Shown here piece after piece: positions 1 to 8,762 of a DNA stretch of 64,000 bases. Source of the DNA: Candidatus Dechloromonas phosphorivorans (GTDB lineage: Bacteria; Pseudomonadota; Gammaproteobacteria; Burkholderiales; Rhodocyclaceae); NCBI GenBank assembly GCA_016714975.1, contig JADKBR010000017.1, positions 124,001 through 188,000 of the forward strand, read 5' to 3'. Under the pieces are notes generated by a model. The model ran no database searches. It was given only the letters and a program-made list of their open reading frames with translations, and was not told the DNA's origin. Numbering within the stretch: the first letter of the stretch is position 1; every line of letters begins with the position of its first letter. Made by a program: the position numbers and the translations under genes.

Positions 1-381
1 GCCGATCATTGCTCGCGTGAATGGCACGTTGAATTCGAGTCCGGGACGCCCGGAGAGGTCGATCACGACACGCGACAGAGCCTCGTCCAGCGGCACATAG
101 CTGTGGCCGTAACGGGTCAGTCCCTTCTTGTCGCCCCAGGCCCTGGCCAGCGCCTGGCCGATGGTGATGCCAATATCCTCGACCGTGTGATGGGCGTCGA
201 TGTTCAGATCACCAGTGGCCTGTACGTCGAGGTCGATCAGGCCATGCCGCGCGATCTGGTCGAGCATGTGGTCGAGGAAGGCCACGCCGGTGGCGAAATT
301 GCCCTGGCCGCTGCCATCGAGATCGAGACGCACGGAAATTTGCGTCTCCAGGGTGTTACGAATGATTTCTGCTTGGCGCAT
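1..381 (-). CDS. hisB: Imidazoleglycerol-phosphate dehydratase, 3' part missing
   Basis: Dehydrates imidazole glycerol phosphate in histidine biosynthesis. The reading frame running off the left edge begins MRQAEIIRNTLETQ and contains FLDHMLDQIARHG and DAHHTVEDIGI, the His-rich manganese-binding signatures of HisB. About 127 codons are visible; the family is near 195 residues, so the C-terminal third lies outside the window. An in-frame ATG at 417 would add 12 residues, but homologues usually start at the MRQAEI position, so 381 is preferred. It is divergent from hisC with about 77 bases between them, which must hold both promoters. Confidence 0.93.
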   Translation of the reverse strand, partial: MRQAEIIRNTLETQISVRLDLDGSGQGNFATGVAFLDHMLDQIARHGLIDLDVQATGDLNIDAHHTVEDIGITIGQALARAWGDKKGLTRYGHSYVPLDEALSRVVIDLSGRPGLEFNVPFTRAMIG

Positions 382-458
382 GAACTTGGGCCGCAAAAGG
401 CGTTGGGACGGGGGCATGATACCATTTCGCCCTCGTTTAGGCTTTCCGTGAAATCCCC

Positions 459-1526
459 ATGAGTCGCTTCTGGAGCAAGGTTGTCGGCACGCTCACCCCC
501 TACGTGCCGGGAGAGCAGCCGAAGATCGCCAACCTGATCAAGCTCAACACCAACGAGAACCCCTACCCGCCCTCGCCACGAGTGCTGGAAGCGATCCAGG
601 ACGAACTGGGTGCCGACGCCGCGCGTCTGCGCCTCTACCCCGACCCGAATGCCGACCTGCTCAAGGGCACCATTGCCAGAACGTACGGCCTTACGGCGGA
701 CAAAGTCTTCGTCGGCAACGGCTCGGACGAAGTGCTGGCCCATGTCTTCATGGCGCTGCTCAAGCACGAGCGGCGGGTCCTTTTCCCGGACATCACCTAC
801 AGCTTCTACCCGGTCTATTGCGGGTTGTACGACGTCGACTATCGCACCGTCCCGCTGGCCGACGACTTCACGATCAATCCGGCCGATTACGCGCAACCCA
901 ACGGCGGCATCATTTTCCCTAACCCGAACGCACCGACTGGCTGTTTGCTGGCGGCCGATGCCATCGAGCAGATGCTCAAGGCCAACCCGGATTCGGTCGT
1001 CGTCGTCGATGAAGCCTATGTCGATTTCGGCGGAAAATCGGCCATTTCGCTGGTCGACCGCTACGACAACCTGCTGGTCGTACACACGCTGTCAAAATCC
1101 CGTTCGCTGGCCGGCCTGCGCGTTGGCTTCGCCGTCGGCGATCCGGCGCTGATCGAGGCCCTGGAACGGGTCAAGAACAGCTTCAACTCCTACCCGCTCG
1201 ATCGTCTCGCCATCGTCGGCGCGGTCGCGGCGCTGGAAGATTCCGGGCATTTCGAGCAGTCGCGGCAGGCGATTATTGCCTCCCGCGACACGTTGACCGC
1301 AGCACTCACCCAACTCGGCTTCGAGGTCCTGCCTTCGGCCGCCAACTTCATTTTTGCCCGTCACCCGCAATACGACGCGGCACAACTGGCGCAGGCGCTG
1401 CGCGAGAAGAACATCATCGTCCGCCATTTCAAACTGCCGCGCATCGACCAGTTCCTGCGCATTACGGTCGGCACCGATGCGGAGTGCACGGCTCTGATTG
1501 CAGCGCTGCGCAACATTCTTCGATAG
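459..1526 (+). CDS. hisC: Histidinol-phosphate aminotransferase
   Basis: PLP-dependent class I/II aminotransferase that converts imidazole acetol phosphate and glutamate to histidinol phosphate. The 355 residues fit the family length. Visible signatures are LNTNENPYPPSP near the N-terminus, FPNPNAPTG in the cofactor site, VVVVDEAYVDF and the PLP-lysine motif HTLSKSRSLAGLRVGF. It lies head to head with hisB. The N-terminus MSRFWSKVVGTLTPYVPGEQP is typical of proteobacterial HisC; no strong ribosome binding site is seen in front of it. Confidence 0.95.
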   Translation: MSRFWSKVVGTLTPYVPGEQPKIANLIKLNTNENPYPPSPRVLEAIQDELGADAARLRLYPDPNADLLKGTIARTYGLTADKVFVGNGSDEVLAHVFMALLKHERRVLFPDITYSFYPVYCGLYDVDYRTVPLADDFTINPADYAQPNGGIIFPNPNAPTGCLLAADAIEQMLKANPDSVVVVDEAYVDFGGKSAISLVDRYDNLLVVHTLSKSRSLAGLRVGFAVGDPALIEALERVKNSFNSYPLDRLAIVGAVAALEDSGHFEQSRQAIIASRDTLTAALTQLGFEVLPSAANFIFARHPQYDAAQLAQALREKNIIVRHFKLPRIDQFLRITVGTDAECTALIAALRNILR

Positions 1527-1847
1527 CCGGCTTTGCTCCCGGATCGGTCGCGGGTCGTCATTGGCGCCTTCAAGATGGCGAAGACATCATGCTCTATGTC
1601 AGCCCGGATCGGCCAAATGTCTGGAAGCGCCCAGAAATCCCGAAGCTGATTGGCGAATTCCGCGCCAGAAAGACCAAGGTCTCGGTAAGCTGCAACGAAG
1701 TCGTCGAGCACTTACCAACCTGAAAGTGCGGTAGCGACAGCCTCGGGCCGGGCGCGTCAATTCCGGAAGTGCCCAAGCAAGTCGTGGTCGCTGCTCGCCG
1801 ATTGCGTGCTGTTGCGCTGCCCGTCTGGTTCCTGGCGAAAGCCGCAG
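1527..1847. other. Intergenic stretch without a recognisable gene
   Basis: About 320 bases between hisC and the Sel1-repeat gene. Short open frames exist on both strands, for example a plus-strand peptide ending RARKTKVSVSCNEVVEHLPT at 1723, but none has a convincing start or a family I recognise. It may be gene debris. No strong hairpin was noticed. Confidence 0.4.
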
Positions 1848-2588
1848 TCAGCGCGCTACCGACTGGCGCTGGGCCTCTTTCAGATCGTCGGGCGTCAGCG
1901 TTCGAGCAATGACTTCGCGCTCAGCCACGCCATCCAGATTCTGTGCGGCGGACGCCCGGTTGAACCAGACGTAAGCCATGACCGGACTTTTCTCGACGCC
2001 TATGCCCTCGCGGTACAGCCGTCCGAGTTCAAGCATGCCTTCCGGACTCCCTCGCTCGGCCGCCGTCTGTATCCATTTTGCGGCCTGGCCAAAATTCTGC
2101 AGGACACCGACACCGGTTCGGGACATGCGCCCCAGCAGAATCATTGCCTCGGTGTTGCCATTCTCTGCAGCCAATTGCAGCCAGTGATACGCTTTCTCGG
2201 AGGTCTCTGGACTGCGGGCCGGGTCCTGCAACAGGGCTTCGCCAAGCTTGAATTGAGCCTTTGCATCGCCAGCCTCAGCGGCCTTTATGATCGCCGGATC
2301 GGAGGACGCCAGCGGCGCCTTTCTTGACGCCGATGGGCTCTCTGGTCGCGTCAGCCAGAATGTCAGGACAATCGCCGCAATGATCGCCAGGAAGGCAATA
2401 GGCGCCGAGACGACCAGCCGCCGGCCGAAATCAAAGCTCTCCGGCGAAAGAAAGCGGTACGAGCAGTCGAGGCAGCGATACCAAACCCGTCGCTTGAGGC
2501 CTTCGCTTTCCACAACGGGATGCCGCCGCGATCTCCTGCAGCGAGCACTCTGGCATTGGGGGCAAATTACTTTGGTGCGGAGAAACAT
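1848..2588 (-). CDS. Membrane-anchored zinc-ribbon and Sel1-repeat protein
   Basis: 246 residues. The N-terminus carries four cysteines in two CxxC-type pairs (CPQCQSARC and YRCLDCSYRF), suggesting a small zinc ribbon. A hydrophobic segment follows (about residues 60-82, VVSAPIAFLAIIAAIVLTFWL). The C-terminal part contains tandem Sel1-like repeats such as DAKAQFKLGEALL, NTEAMILLGRMSRTGVGV and SPEGMLELGRLYREGIGV. Sel1 repeats are protein-binding solenoids. The layout suggests a cytoplasmic zinc ribbon and an extracytoplasmic repeat domain. Function is unknown. It stands alone between hisC and ppiC, both facing away or separated. Confidence 0.75.
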   Translation of the reverse strand: MFLRTKVICPQCQSARCRRSRRHPVVESEGLKRRVWYRCLDCSYRFLSPESFDFGRRLVVSAPIAFLAIIAAIVLTFWLTRPESPSASRKAPLASSDPAIIKAAEAGDAKAQFKLGEALLQDPARSPETSEKAYHWLQLAAENGNTEAMILLGRMSRTGVGVLQNFGQAAKWIQTAAERGSPEGMLELGRLYREGIGVEKSPVMAYVWFNRASAAQNLDGVAEREVIARTLTPDDLKEAQRQSVAR

Positions 2589-2903
2589 GAAGGGGATGAA
2601 CTCTGGCGACGTTTTCTAGGGTATCCCGTGCCATAAGTCGGCGTCAATCTTGAATTTCGGCTGAAGAAATTTTAGTTCTTGTCAATCTGCCAGCGGCAGG
2701 AGAACACCCTTCAATTGATCGGGTTTGAGATCGCTTGCCCATTTCATTCGGAACAGATGGAAGCACTCGGCCCTGACCAACTGCTGCCCTGTAATGAAAC
2801 CGCCCAAGGCCATGAAACGTCCTGGGTCAGGAGAGGGCAAACGGGAACTTGACGTTCGCTCAGCAGGCAAGCCGATTCAGGACTCAGGCTCGGCAGAAAC
2901 AAG
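2589..2903. other. Intergenic stretch, nothing recognised
   Basis: About 315 bases between the start of the Sel1-repeat gene and the ppiC terminator. It holds only short frames without family resemblance. The part next to 2588 should contain the promoter of the Sel1-repeat gene, but I cannot place -35 and -10 boxes with confidence. Confidence 0.4.
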
Positions 2904-2927
2904 AATGCCCGCCGGGGGGCGGGCATT
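2904..2927 (-). terminator. Rho-independent terminator of ppiC cluster
   Basis: Perfect 10-bp inverted repeat AATGCCCGCC / GGCGGGCATT with a GGGG loop, 20 bases beyond the ppiC stop codon. Read on the minus strand it is followed by the T-rich CTTGTTTCT. It should end transcription of yciB-yciI-bolA-ppiC. Confidence 0.8.
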
Positions 2928-2947
2928 GTCAGGCGCTGCGGTTTGAC

Positions 2948-3745
2948 TTAGTTGATCTTGGCGCTGTCCCGCAGTTTCTTGACCAGTTGTTCGACTTGCT
3001 GCTGCTGCGCGCGCTGTTGCAGTTGCGGCTTGACCTGGTCGAACGCCGGCGGGGTCAGCGGGCGGGTGTCTTCGAGCATGATGACATGATAGCCGAAGTC
3101 GGTCTTGACCGGCGTCTTGGTGTATTCACCTTTCTTGAGCTTGGTCAGTGCGTCGGAAAACGGCTTCACGTAGGTGCTCGGCGAGCTCCAGCCGAGTTCG
3201 CCGCCATTGTCCTTGGAGCCTGGATCCTTCGACTGCTTGGCCAGCTCGGAAAACTTCTCGCCTTTTTCAAGTTTGGCGATGATGGCCTTGGCCTCATCCT
3301 CGTTGGCGACCAGAATGTGCTTGGTCTTGTACTCGGTCGAGCCGAGGTTGGCCTTGATTGCCTCGTAATCCTTCTTCAGGGTTTCGTCGCTGATCGGATT
3401 GGCGCGCACGTAGTCGGACAGGTAGGCACGGATCAGGACGGCCTGGCGGGCGAGCTCGATCTGGCCCTGAACATCCGACTTCTTGTCGAGGCCTTTCTTC
3501 TTGGCTTCCTGAACCAGCAGTTCGCGGCGGATCAGTTCTTCCTTGACGGCGTTCTGCAGTTGCGGCGAATCCGGCGTGCCCTGAGCCTTTTGTTCGGCGA
3601 CGAAGGCGTTGTAGGTGGTTTGCGAAATGGCCTGGCCATTGACGGTGGCAACGGCGCCCGCGCCGCCCTTGTCGGCAGCGACGACTGGGGCGGATGCGAG
3701 GGCGCCAGCCACAAGCAGGGCGGCCAGGTGGGAGACTTTGATCAT
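2948..3745 (-). CDS. Periplasmic parvulin-type peptidyl-prolyl isomerase
   Basis: 265 residues starting with a Sec signal peptide (MIKVSHLAALLVAGALASAPVVAA). A SurA-N-like helical region is followed by a rotamase (PpiC/parvulin) domain at about residues 140-235, shown by KTKHILVANEDEAKAIIAKL, GGELGWSSPSTYVKPFSDAL and TDFGYHVIMLED. Such proteins catalyse cis-trans isomerisation of proline bonds and chaperone outer-membrane proteins in the periplasm. The C-terminal end is rich in Gln and Lys. It is the last gene of the yciB-yciI-bolA-ppiC cluster and is followed by a strong hairpin terminator. Whether it is essential chaperone or paralogue cannot be told from sequence. Confidence 0.9.
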   Translation of the reverse strand: MIKVSHLAALLVAGALASAPVVAADKGGAGAVATVNGQAISQTTYNAFVAEQKAQGTPDSPQLQNAVKEELIRRELLVQEAKKKGLDKKSDVQGQIELARQAVLIRAYLSDYVRANPISDETLKKDYEAIKANLGSTEYKTKHILVANEDEAKAIIAKLEKGEKFSELAKQSKDPGSKDNGGELGWSSPSTYVKPFSDALTKLKKGEYTKTPVKTDFGYHVIMLEDTRPLTPPAFDQVKPQLQQRAQQQQVEQLVKKLRDSAKIN

Positions 3746-3781
3746 TCGGTTTTCCTTGGGTGTGGGGTAAAAACCCCGCGA

Positions 3782-4048
3782 TTATACTTCGTCGGGTGAC
3801 AAAGCGCGGATGCTGAGTGCGTGAATGCTACCGTGCATCAAATCCCCGGCGGCGGCGTAAACGCTCCGGTGGCGCTTGACCGTATTCTGCCCGGTGAAGG
3901 CGGCGGCGACTATGGTGATTTTGTAATGGCCACCGTCTCTGGCACCGGCATGGCCGGCGTGGCGCTGCGATTCATCGTCGATGGCGATGGAAAGCGGTTC
4001 GAGGACAGCCAGCCGCTGGCGCAGCAGTTCGACGGTGTCACCGCTCAC
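3782..4048 (-). CDS. BolA family protein
   Basis: 88 residues of the BolA/IbaG class, small proteins that bind monothiol glutaredoxins and [2Fe-2S] clusters. Typical features are the middle segment IDDESQRHAGHAGARDGGHYKITIVAAAFTGQNTVKRHRSVYAAAGDLM and the terminal HALSIRALSPDE. The start ATG overlaps the stop of yciI by 4 bases, indicating translational coupling. In proteobacteria yciB, yciI and bolA frequently lie together in front of a peptidyl-prolyl isomerase gene, as here. Confidence 0.92.
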   Translation of the reverse strand: MSGDTVELLRQRLAVLEPLSIAIDDESQRHAGHAGARDGGHYKITIVAAAFTGQNTVKRHRSVYAAAGDLMHGSIHALSIRALSPDEV

Positions 4049-4347
4049 GCGGGCAGAACCTTCTTGAACGGTTTGACGGTGACTTTCGCGTAGACGCTGG
4101 CAGCGACATAGGGATCGGCGTTGGCCCAGGTTTGCGCCGCATCCAGCGAAGCGAACTCGGCAACGATGACACTCCCCGAGAAACCCGCCGGGCCGGGGTC
4201 GGGCGAGTCGATGGCCGGGCAGGGACCGGCGAGAATCAGGCGGCCATCCGCCTGCAAGGCCTGCAGGCGTTCGACGTGGGAAGGGCGGGCCGCGAGGCGC
4301 TGGTCCAGCGTGCCGGGGTGATCTTCACCGATGATGACGTAAAGCAT
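4045..4347 (-). CDS. yciI: YciI family protein
   Basis: 100 residues. The ferredoxin-like YciI fold is indicated by MLYVIIGEDHPG at the start, the conserved RPSHVERLQALQADGRLILAGPCPA segment with the His-Asp pair, and FASLDAAQTWANADPYVAASVYAKVTVKPF at the end. Members are proposed to be small enzymes, but no reaction is firmly assigned. The ATG directly follows the yciB stop with no gap, and the 3' end overlaps bolA by 4 bases. Confidence 0.92.
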   Translation of the reverse strand: MLYVIIGEDHPGTLDQRLAARPSHVERLQALQADGRLILAGPCPAIDSPDPGPAGFSGSVIVAEFASLDAAQTWANADPYVAASVYAKVTVKPFKKVLPA

Positions 4348-4956
4348 CTATTCCTTGTCCTCGATGTATTTCGACAGCATCAGGCCTTGCCCGAGCACGA
4401 ACAGAAGCATCAGGCCCATGCCGCCGAAGAGTTTGAAATTGACCCAGGTATCGGTCGAAAAGTTGAAGGCGACGATCAGGTTGAGTGCCCCCATGAACGC
4501 GAAGAAGGCGGTCCACGACAGGTTGACCTTGTTCCAGACCGGATCGGGCAGGGTCAGTTGCTCACCGAGCATGGCCTTGATCGGATTCTTCTTCAGCACC
4601 AGCGCGGCGAAGATCATGCTGGCGGCGAACACCCAGTAGAGGATGGTCGGTTTCCACTTGATGAAGGTTTCGTCCTGAAAGATCAGGGTCAGGCCACCGA
4701 AGACCGTGACCAGGGCCAGGCTGACCCACAGCATCTTGTCGACCTTGCCGTGACGGAAATGCACCCAGGCGATCTGCGCCATCGTGGCGACGATGACGAC
4801 GACGGTCGCGAGCAGGATCGGCGCCTGTTTGACGTCGAGCACGGCGCTGCCGAGCAGGCTGCCAACCAGGGCGGCCGCGCCTTCCGGATCGCTGCCGTAA
4901 TACTTGAAGGTCGCGAAAAACAGGATGACGGGAAAGAGGTCGAATAGCAGTTTCAT
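4348..4956 (-). CDS. yciB: Inner-membrane septation protein A (YciB)
   Basis: 202 residues, polytopic. It begins MKLLFDLFPVILFFATFKYYG, the diagnostic start of YciB/IspZ proteins, and has about six hydrophobic segments including ILLATVVVIVATMAQIAWV and FGGMGLMLLFVLGQGLML. YciB is an inner-membrane protein linked to cell-envelope and septum formation. It heads the cluster yciB-yciI-bolA-ppiC. The promoter should lie in the 40-base gap toward bioD. Confidence 0.94.
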   Translation of the reverse strand: MKLLFDLFPVILFFATFKYYGSDPEGAAALVGSLLGSAVLDVKQAPILLATVVVIVATMAQIAWVHFRHGKVDKMLWVSLALVTVFGGLTLIFQDETFIKWKPTILYWVFAASMIFAALVLKKNPIKAMLGEQLTLPDPVWNKVNLSWTAFFAFMGALNLIVAFNFSTDTWVNFKLFGGMGLMLLFVLGQGLMLSKYIEDKE

Positions 4957-4999
4957 GGCGCGGGATTATAACCGTTGCTGATTTTTCGGGCGAACGCAG

Positions 5000-5668
5000 T
5001 CAAAACCCGGGTGGCAGGTCGAGGTAGGAGGCAGCTTCGGCCGGTTGGCCGCCGGTGATGCGCGGCACGCTGCCGAGCAGCGGCGCAGCGAGCCGTTCGC
5101 GCAGGGCGGTGATGTTGTCCTCGGCGCGGGCCATGTCGGGATCGATCCGGTTGGCAACCCAGCCGGCCAGCGTCAGGCCACGGGCGGCGATGGCTTCCGC
5201 AGTCAGCAAGGCGTGATTGATGCAGCCAAGCCGGAGACCGACGACCAGGATGACGGGCAGCGCGAGGGCGACAGCGAGATCGGCGCTGTCGCGGTCGCCC
5301 CCCAGCGGCACGCAAAATCCGCCGACGCCTTCGACGATGACGAGGTTGGCCCGTTGCCGGGCGCTGGCACAGGCGGCGGCGATGCGGGCGAAGTCAATTC
5401 TGACGCCGGCCTCGGCAGCGGCCAGGTGGGGAGCGATGGCCGGCGCGAAGCAATACGGGTTGATGACATCCTCTGCCAGCTTGACATCGCTGGCGGCGCG
5501 GATGCACTCGACGTCCTCGTTGCGGCCGGCGGCGTCGGTGCCGGCCGCCACTGGCTTGATTCCGGCTGCGGTCAGGCCAAGCCGGCGGGCGCGGTACAAC
5601 AGGGCGCAGGTGACGAAGGTCTTGCCGATCTCGGTGTCGGTGCCGGTCAGGAAGTAGGCGTGGCGCAT
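5000..5668 (-). CDS. bioD: Dethiobiotin synthetase
   Basis: 222 residues. It forms the ureido ring of dethiobiotin from 7,8-diaminopelargonic acid, CO2 and ATP. The P-loop is FLTGTDTEIGKTFVTCALL at the N-terminus; KPVAAG and VEGVGGFCVPL are the other conserved blocks. Its start lies 22 bases inside the end of bioC, so translation is coupled. It is the last gene of the vapBC-bioFHCD run. Confidence 0.95.
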   Translation of the reverse strand: MRHAYFLTGTDTEIGKTFVTCALLYRARRLGLTAAGIKPVAAGTDAAGRNEDVECIRAASDVKLAEDVINPYCFAPAIAPHLAAAEAGVRIDFARIAAACASARQRANLVIVEGVGGFCVPLGGDRDSADLAVALALPVILVVGLRLGCINHALLTAEAIAARGLTLAGWVANRIDPDMARAEDNITALRERLAAPLLGSVPRITGGQPAEAASYLDLPPGF

Positions 5669-6474
5669 GTGCGGGCGTGGAGGGTGATGACGTCGTAGGT
5701 CAGCGGCAGGCCGTCGGGTGTGCGCAGCGCTTCGGCGGCCAGTTCGGCGCGGGCGAAGGCGTCGCGGCTCAAGAGACCGGTGCGCCGGCCGGCGCCGAGC
5801 TGGTTGGCGCCGATGGCCTTGACCGCGCGCAACAGGCTCCGGAAGTTGGCGTAGTGGGCGATTTCACTGTGTTTTTCGACGTCGACCGCGACAAAGCCGG
5901 CTTGCGACGCCAGAAGGTTGATCTCGTCGGGCGCGTGGAAGGCGAGCGTATGGCGATGCGTGTCGATGCCGGCGAATGCCGTGCGCAGTTCATGGAAAGT
6001 GGCGGGGCCGAGACTGGCGAGGGCGAGCGCGCCGCCGTCCGCCAGCACGCGCCGCGCTTCGGCCAGCGCGCGGGCCAGGTCGCACCATTGCACGGCCAGG
6101 CTGGACCAGTAGAGGTCGATGCTGGCCGGTCCCAGCGGCAGATGCTCGAGGTCGGCGGCCAGCAGCCAGCATGGTTCGGCGATGTGCCGCAGCATGGCCG
6201 GCGCGAAGTCGAGGGCGATCGAGCGGGCCGCCGGGTAGCGCTGGTGCAGTAGCGGCAGCGCGAAGCCGGTGCCGCAGCCGGCGTCGAGTATCCGGCGGGC
6301 CGAGATGGCGGCGGGCAAGCCGGCGGCCAGACGGGCGCAGACGCGACGCTGGACGAAGGCGGCAGCTCCATAGGTCGGCGCGGCACACTCGAAGGAATTG
6401 CGGATGCGCGCCTTGGACGGTCTGGTGCCAGCCTCCGGGTGGCCTTGGGCCATTGGTCTTATGGTGCTACTCAT
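5647..6474 (-). CDS. bioC: Malonyl-ACP O-methyltransferase
   Basis: 275 residues. SAM-dependent methyltransferase that caps the malonyl thioester so that fatty acid synthesis can build pimelate for biotin. The conserved BioC start region RIRNSFECAAPTYGAAAFVQRRV is present, then motif I RRILDAGCGTGFALPLL and DLYWSSLAVQWC. It overlaps bioH (8 bases) upstream and bioD (22 bases) downstream. Confidence 0.94.
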   Translation of the reverse strand: MSSTIRPMAQGHPEAGTRPSKARIRNSFECAAPTYGAAAFVQRRVCARLAAGLPAAISARRILDAGCGTGFALPLLHQRYPAARSIALDFAPAMLRHIAEPCWLLAADLEHLPLGPASIDLYWSSLAVQWCDLARALAEARRVLADGGALALASLGPATFHELRTAFAGIDTHRHTLAFHAPDEINLLASQAGFVAVDVEKHSEIAHYANFRSLLRAVKAIGANQLGAGRRTGLLSRDAFARAELAAEALRTPDGLPLTYDVITLHARTCATPTS

Positions 6475-7181
6475 TCAGGAAGGCTTGTACCCGTTCCAGG
6501 AACTCTTCAGGTCTGGAAATGAACGGGGCGTGGGCGCAATCGGCGAAGGTTGCGAGGCGCGATCCGGGGATCAGCGCCGCCAGCGCCTCGGCGGCGGGCA
6601 AGGGCATCAGCGGATCGTTCGCGCCGTGGACCAGCAGGGTCGGAGCCGTGACCAGCGGCGCGAGCGGGCGCAGATCCACCTCGCGCAACCATCCCAGGCC
6701 GGTCGCCAGCGTGGCGGCGGGCGGCAGCGGGTCGGCGAGGTCGAGCAGGATGCGTGTGACCTCCTTGGCGCGCGCGTCGCCGCGGTTGAAACCGCCGACG
6801 AAGCGCGGCAGGATGGCCCTCGATATCGGTGGCGACGTTGGCGGCGAACTCGGCCAGCATTTCCGGCGGCATCGCGTGCGGCCAGCCGGCGCGCTGGACG
6901 AAGGAGCCCGTACCGGCGATCAGCACCAGCTTGCCCACCTTTTCCGGCGCGCGCGCGGCAATGGCCAGCGCCATCTGGGCACCGAGCGACCAGCCGCAGA
7001 GATGGGTGCGTGGCTGCAGGCGGGCGGCGATCTCATCGGCCGCGGCGTAGAAGTCGGCGACCAGGGGCGCGTCGCGGTAGCCGGGCAGGTCAAGAATGGT
7101 GCCTTTCAGTGCGTCGACCGCAGCGAGTTCCGGGCCGCGGCCAACGCACCAGCCGGGAAGGAATACCAAGGGAGCGGTCAT
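6467..7181 (-). pseudogene. bioH: Pimeloyl-ACP methyl ester carboxylesterase with a frameshift
   Basis: An alpha/beta hydrolase that would release pimeloyl-ACP in biotin synthesis. The N-terminal part (from MTAPLVFLPGWCVGRGP through CGWSLGAQMALA with the nucleophile serine to NVATDIEG) is in one frame. The C-terminal part (LPRFVGGFNRGDARAKEV, GANDPLMPL with the acidic residue, DCAHAPFISRPEEF with the catalytic His) is in another. One extra base in the run at 6815-6819 explains the shift; removing it restores a normal BioH of about 237 residues. It could be a true mutation or a sequencing error. It overlaps bioF (4 bases) and bioC (8 bases). Confidence 0.88.
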
Positions 7182-8353
7182 GCCAGTTCCTTGAGGGCGT
7201 TAATCAGTTGGTCAATGTCGGCTGCCGTGTGCGCCGCCGAGACCGAGATGCGCAGCCGCGCCGTGCCTTTCGGCACCGTCGGCGGGCGGATGGCCGGGAC
7301 CCACAGCCCGCGCTCCCAGAGTGCGGTCGCCAACGCCAGCACCGCCGCGTTCTCGCCGACGATCAGCGGCTGGATGGCGGTCGCCGAGGGCAGCAGTTGC
7401 CAGGGCAGGTCGCCCACGCCGTCGCGCAACTGGCCGATGCGCGCCGACAGGTTGGCGCGCAGCGCGTCGCCGTGCTCGATGATCTGCACGCTCTTGCTCA
7501 GTGCGCAGGCGATGGCGGGCGGCGCGGCGGTGGTGAAGATGTAGGTGCGCCCCTTCTGCAGCAGGTATTCGATGGCCGTCTGTGACCCGGCGACGAAAGC
7601 GCCGCCGACGCCGGCTGCCTTGCCCAGAGTGCCCATCAGCAGCAGGCGCGGGTGATGCGGCAGGTTGAAATGGGCGAGGCTGCCCCTGCCTTGCGGCCCG
7701 AGCACGCCGAAGCCGTGCGCATCGTCGATCACCAGCCAGGCGTCGTAACGCTCGGCAAGTTCGAACAGGAGCGGCAGCGGCGCGAGGTCGCCGTCCATGC
7801 TGAAGACGGCATCACTGACGATGATTTTGTTCGGCGCGTCGCTCGCTGCCAGCAATTTCTCCAGCGCCGCCATGTCGCAATGCGCGTAGCGCTGGGTTTC
7901 GGCGCCCTGCGCCTTGGCCAGTTGCATGGCGTCGATCAGCGAAGCGTGGTTGAGCCTGTCGGAAAAGATCACGGCGCCGCGCACGGCCAGCGTCGGAACG
8001 ATGGCGAGGTTGGCGAGATAGCCGGTGGAGAAGGTCAGTGCGCGCGGGAAGCCGACGAAGGCGGCGATCTCCTTTTCCAGCGCCTCGTGCGGCGCCAGGT
8101 GCCCGCTGACCAGATGCGAGGCGCCGCTGCCGGCCCCCCATTGCAGCGCGCCATCGGCCAGCGCCCGGGCAATCTCGGCATTGCCGGCCAGCCCGAGGTA
8201 ATCGTTGCTGGCGAAATTGAGCACATTTCTGCCGTCGACCGTGGCAATGCGTCCACAAGGCGATTCGAGGACACGGCGGCGGCGGGTGAGGCCGGCGGCA
8301 GCCATTTCCTGCAACTGCGCGGCGAGTTCGGTGGTCAGGCGGTCTTCAATCAT
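7178..8353 (-). CDS. bioF: 8-Amino-7-oxononanoate synthase
   Basis: 391 residues. PLP enzyme of the alpha-oxoamine synthase family that condenses pimeloyl-ACP with alanine. Visible motifs: NFASNDYLGLAGN at the substrate site, GSGASHLVSGHLAPHEALE, DDAHGFGVLGPQGRG and the PLP lysine in LMGTLGKAAGVGGAFV. Its start codon lies inside the 3' end of vapC (8-base overlap), and its stop overlaps the bioH start by 4 bases. Confidence 0.95.
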   Translation of the reverse strand: MIEDRLTTELAAQLQEMAAAGLTRRRRVLESPCGRIATVDGRNVLNFASNDYLGLAGNAEIARALADGALQWGAGSGASHLVSGHLAPHEALEKEIAAFVGFPRALTFSTGYLANLAIVPTLAVRGAVIFSDRLNHASLIDAMQLAKAQGAETQRYAHCDMAALEKLLAASDAPNKIIVSDAVFSMDGDLAPLPLLFELAERYDAWLVIDDAHGFGVLGPQGRGSLAHFNLPHHPRLLLMGTLGKAAGVGGAFVAGSQTAIEYLLQKGRTYIFTTAAPPAIACALSKSVQIIEHGDALRANLSARIGQLRDGVGDLPWQLLPSATAIQPLIVGENAAVLALATALWERGLWVPAIRPPTVPKGTARLRISVSAAHTAADIDQLINALKELA

Positions 8354-8762
8354 TGCTACCTACCCAGTTTTCCACCTGCAAGCCCGGCACCCGGACGAAT
8401 TCCCGCTCGTTGTCGGATACCAGAATCCAGCCTTCGGCACGGGCGTGGGCGGCGAGCCAGAGGTCGTTGTTGCCGATGGGTTGCCCGAGACTGTTCAGGC
8501 AGGCGCGAATTTGCCCGTAGTGTTCGGCGGCGGCTTCGGGCAGGGCATGCACCGGAATCAGTTGTTCCAGGCGAGCGACGCCGGCCAGTGACCGTTCGCG
8601 GGACTGGCTCCTCTCGGCGCCGAAGCGCAACTCGCCCAGCGTGATCACCGACATCGCCAGCTCGCGGCTGCCATGCCGGGCAAAACGTTCGCGGACCGCC
8701 GGCGGGTTGTGCTTGGCAATGTAGATGCAGATGTTGGTGTCCAGCAGGTAGCGGGCACTCAT
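8346..8762 (-). CDS. vapC: VapC-type PIN-domain ribonuclease toxin
   Basis: 138 residues. The PIN fold is indicated by MSARYLLDTNICIYIAKH with the first acidic residue, VITLGELRFGAERS, and GNNDLWLAAHARAEGWILVSDNEREFVRVPGL with the later acidic cluster. These Mg-dependent RNases cut tRNA or rRNA and are held in check by VapB. Its ATG overlaps the vapB stop codon (TGATG arrangement). Unusually, the 3' end overlaps bioF, so the toxin gene sits as the second gene of a biotin operon. Confidence 0.93.
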   Translation of the reverse strand: MSARYLLDTNICIYIAKHNPPAVRERFARHGSRELAMSVITLGELRFGAERSQSRERSLAGVARLEQLIPVHALPEAAAEHYGQIRACLNSLGQPIGNNDLWLAAHARAEGWILVSDNEREFVRVPGLQVENWVGSND

